Positions 61,391-64,000 of a stretch of 64,000 bases of DNA are shown here, piece after piece. Source of the DNA: Argopecten irradians (taxonomy: Eukaryota > Mollusca > Bivalvia > Pectinida > Pectinidae); NCBI RefSeq assembly GCF_041381155.1, contig NC_091142.1, forward strand, positions 37,745,604 through 37,809,603. The letters are read 5' to 3'. Both the position numbers and the translations under genes were made by a program. The notes beneath the pieces are model-generated. The model had not been told where the DNA came from and ran no database searches. It saw only the letters and a list, made by a program, of their open reading frames with translations. Numbering within the stretch: the first letter of the stretch is position 1; the number at the start of each line of letters is the position of its first letter.

Positions 61391-61889
61391 TGTTTTTGTA
61401 TGTATGTGTGGTATGTATGTTTTTGTATGCATGTGTTATATGTATGTGTTGTATGTATGTGTTGTGTGTATGTTTTTGTATGTATGTGTTGTATGTATGT
61501 TTTTGTATGTATGTGTTGTATGTATGTTTTTGTATGCATGTGTTATATGTATGTGTTGTATGTATGTGTTGTATGTATGTTTTTGTATGCATGTGTTATA
61601 TGTATGTGTTGTATGTATGTATTGTATGTATATGTTGTATGTATGTGTTGTATGTATGTGTTGTTTGTATGTGTTGTATGTATGTGGTGTATGTATGTGT
61701 TGTATGTATGTGTTATTTGTATGTGTTGTATGTATGTGGTGTATGTATGTGTTGTATGTATGTTTTTGTATGCATGTGTTGTATATATGTGTTGTATGCA
61801 TGTGTTGTATATATGTGTTGTATGTATGTATTGTATGTATGTGTTGTATGTGTGTGTTGAATGTATGTGTTGTATGTATGTGTTGAATG
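61391..61889. repeat. TGTATG-type minisatellite, copy B
   Basis: 53 bp longer than in copy A through duplication of a block ending in TTTTTGTATGCATGTGTTAT. The frames of 91-270 codons here are repeat artefacts. Confidence 0.95.
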
Positions 61890-64000
61890 TATATAAGACT
61901 ATTAAGGAAAACAGAGACACCTATGGCAAAAGAATTGAAAACAAAAGATCATTTAATATATACAGACACGAAGCAAATAAATCTGAAAATATCATTCTTT
62001 GTAATATAGTACCACAGTACCATACTGTATATAACCTTTTGTCCAACTGTAAGGGGTTGCTCATGGCAAAATTCTTAATTGATTTTATTGGAGTTATCGA
62101 TCAAATTTTATTATCGGTTTCTCTAGTAATTTTCCGTCTATATTTCAAGAAAGATATATATCACAGTGCTGAATATTTTCACTTTTCACTTTTAGGCGTA
62201 TTGACTTTATAACGACGTGTAATTTTTGTTTCCATTAGAAAATTAAGCATGGTTGTAGTTTATCAATCAAGGAAGACCTATTCCACTAGTTAATCCAATA
62301 CTAATACATGTAATGGGTAGAAAAAGAGATCAGCCACTTCGAGAAATTTATAAAAACACAGTCATCTTAATGTAAACCAACCAATATACTAGCTTTATGT
62401 GGTTAATTTAGGGAAAGGAAACTACTAGCTTACAGAACATGAATTATACATATTTCCATCATTATATCCTGCGTACATCTTAACATCAACCGCCATATCT
62501 TTTATAGCCTTAAAGTCACATAGGAATCAATAATGCAGGTAGAGGCAACGTTTCTGTTTCAGAAATCGCACAATCATTTTAACGGCGTTGAGGAAAACCA
62601 TATGCGTATTAGATTTATTTCATTTTAAAATGATACATAATTATATTTCGGAAAACAAACAGGTTTAAGCAAGACGGATTGGTTAGCGTGGTTTGGTCTC
62701 CTGTGAGTCACCTGTTTCCGTGATGTGTCGGAGAATCGATGGAATAGTATCCAAGCTCTTTTGACGTGAATTGGTGTGAAACAAGGGTCGTTTGCTCGGT
62801 ATCGGGGTGGGGAACACTGTCTCTGTCATTTCCCCCGACAGTGATACAGCTAAAGTTACTGACTTCTTCCCGAAACCAATAAGGTACCAAACTAACTATT
62901 ATAAATCAATGATGAAGGTGTAACACCTTATTGAGGAAAAACTAACGTGCCAAAAGTATTCGGTCAAGTCATAGTATCACTATTTCATTCATTTTGACAA
63001 ATTTTCAATAATTCTCAAAAAAGTTTACTTTCTCTAGATTTTCTTACAGTTACAAAGTTATATTTTAAGTCATTTGAAAATTCCAGCCCAGGACGGTCGG
63101 TAACAGAGGTGAGTAATATTTTAGAAAGTTTTGAGACATTACTTAATATATCCATCATTACTATGCACTTAATGCTTCATTGTGCTTGTTAATTAGCTTT
63201 TGTACAATAAGCAAATTAATCATCCAGATAAAGGAGGCTACTTCCTCTCCTGATATTTAAATAAAGCATTTCAAATATTGTTTTAAAACATTCCTTATCT
63301 CGCGATGATTTTGATATTAAGTGCTGTAAAGTCCACTATTTTGGTGTTGGGTAGGGGTGTTAATTCTATTCCTACCATTTCGTATCAAATGCAAGATTAT
63401 TATAGAATAGTGCGTATCTCAGTAAAAAGATAATTCCGTATTCAATGTCTTCAATAATATCTCATCTGTGTCATCTCTTCATATGAAAACACTAAGAAAG
63501 ACCATAGCAAAAGGCTCTGGCAAAAATGTTCGCATGTCAGTAAAATAACCAAGAGGCGGAAATCTGATATACTTGATAAAAATGATGTGAATTCGACAAT
63601 AACAATATAAAACAGTGAAAAGAAATTATATAATTATAAGCACATCACCAACACTTCCTTAGTTACCAAAGAAAACCCTGTCTATCCTGGGACACTCTGC
63701 TCTTGTTTTGTCCCAAAGCCATCATCATAAAAGCACATTATTCTGGACTGGGGTCGGGTACGGACTACACTTAGTAGCGCTAGTGTGTGTTTACACTATG
63801 CAGTGAAGCCTTTATCGGCCTCTCTCATCAACAATAAGCACGTGACTGCCACGCGCTGGGACCTCCCTAAGGAACTGCTGGCAATGGCTCACGCGCTGGA
63901 AGGCGGCGTTGATGCTGCATAGCATAGACCAGATCGTTTGGTGATAGCGGCATGATATGAACACCGACAATGATAATAGATTGGTCTCTATGGAACCATT
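61890..64000. other. Right part of copy B, equivalent of 11991-14103
   Basis: No certain gene. The protein-like minus frame (62708-62890) with its donor-like end is conserved without change. Small indels against copy A lie near 62380, 63280 and 63862. Confidence 0.45.

Larger units (their letters stand above)
54559..64000. repeat. Long duplicated unit, copy B (cut by window end)
   Basis: Same order and orientation as 5116-14103. Substitutions noticed in single-copy parts: 54965 (T for C at 5522) and 58686 (A for C at 8812). Small indels lie near 62377-62387, 63280 and 63862. Tandem arrays differ in length. The unit reaches the window end, so its right edge is unseen. Confidence 0.93.

Noticed and set aside
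54559-64000. Simple allelic duplication (two haplotypes of one locus joined)
   Set aside because: Too few substitutions for two random bivalve haplotypes and different left flanks; not excluded as another kind of assembly error.
1-64000. tRNA, rRNA or snRNA genes
   Set aside because: No internal promoter box with matching arms or conserved rRNA segment could be recognised by eye; a covariance-model scan would be decisive.

Overview
The window looks like intergenic, repeat-rich DNA from an animal nuclear genome, most likely a bivalve mollusc. It is AT-rich, has no operon-like gene packing, and carries non-LTR retrotransposons of animal type. It also carries dispersed repeats that I recognise from bivalve genomes: elements with AACAAGAGG...GGGCC ends, ~146-bp core repeats, and small MITEs. 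Only one convincing host gene is visible: a secreted, cysteine-rich protein of about 685 residues on the minus strand (50746-52803). Its start codon directly follows a good splice acceptor.

Layout. 1-4020: the 3' part of a LINE (end of ORF1, a complete uninterrupted ORF2 with endonuclease, reverse transcriptase and CCHC knuckle, short 3' UTR, (TGTC)7 tail). It is nested inside a second, broken LINE on the minus strand (4021-5117). 5116-14103: first copy of a long duplicated unit of at least 9 kb with three internal tandem arrays (20 bp, ~66 bp and TGTATG-type). 14104-22963: a 2.3-kb array of a 30-bp repeat, then AT-rich sequence with a MITE. 22964-22973: assembly gap of ten N. 22974-32465: non-coding sequence with a 17-bp repeat in a six-monomer higher-order pattern, a small MITE and a two-copy ~200-bp repeat. 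32466-36700: four composite units pairing a TATA-containing block with a decayed LINE 3' end. 37795-38155: another LINE fragment. 38238-40190: a 2-kb array of a 29-bp repeat. 40799-46042: GAT/GCT microsatellite, two ~146-bp core-repeat arrays and two bivalve-type elements. 48291-48675: a MITE and a 33-bp minisatellite. 50746-52803: the host gene. 53131-53262: a foldback hairpin. 54559-64000: second copy of the duplicated unit, cut by the window end.

The main point of interest is the duplicated unit. Its single-copy parts look nearly identical (two substitutions and a few 1-bp indels noticed by eye over about 6 kb), while its arrays differ in length by +431, -28 and +53 bp. Its left edge starts with TG, sits inside a LINE in copy A and in unrelated sequence in copy B. 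This fits a very young tandem duplication of 49.4 kb, a large mobile unit, or an assembly duplication. The window alone cannot decide. No gene network can be described; the genes here are one host gene and retrotransposon genes.
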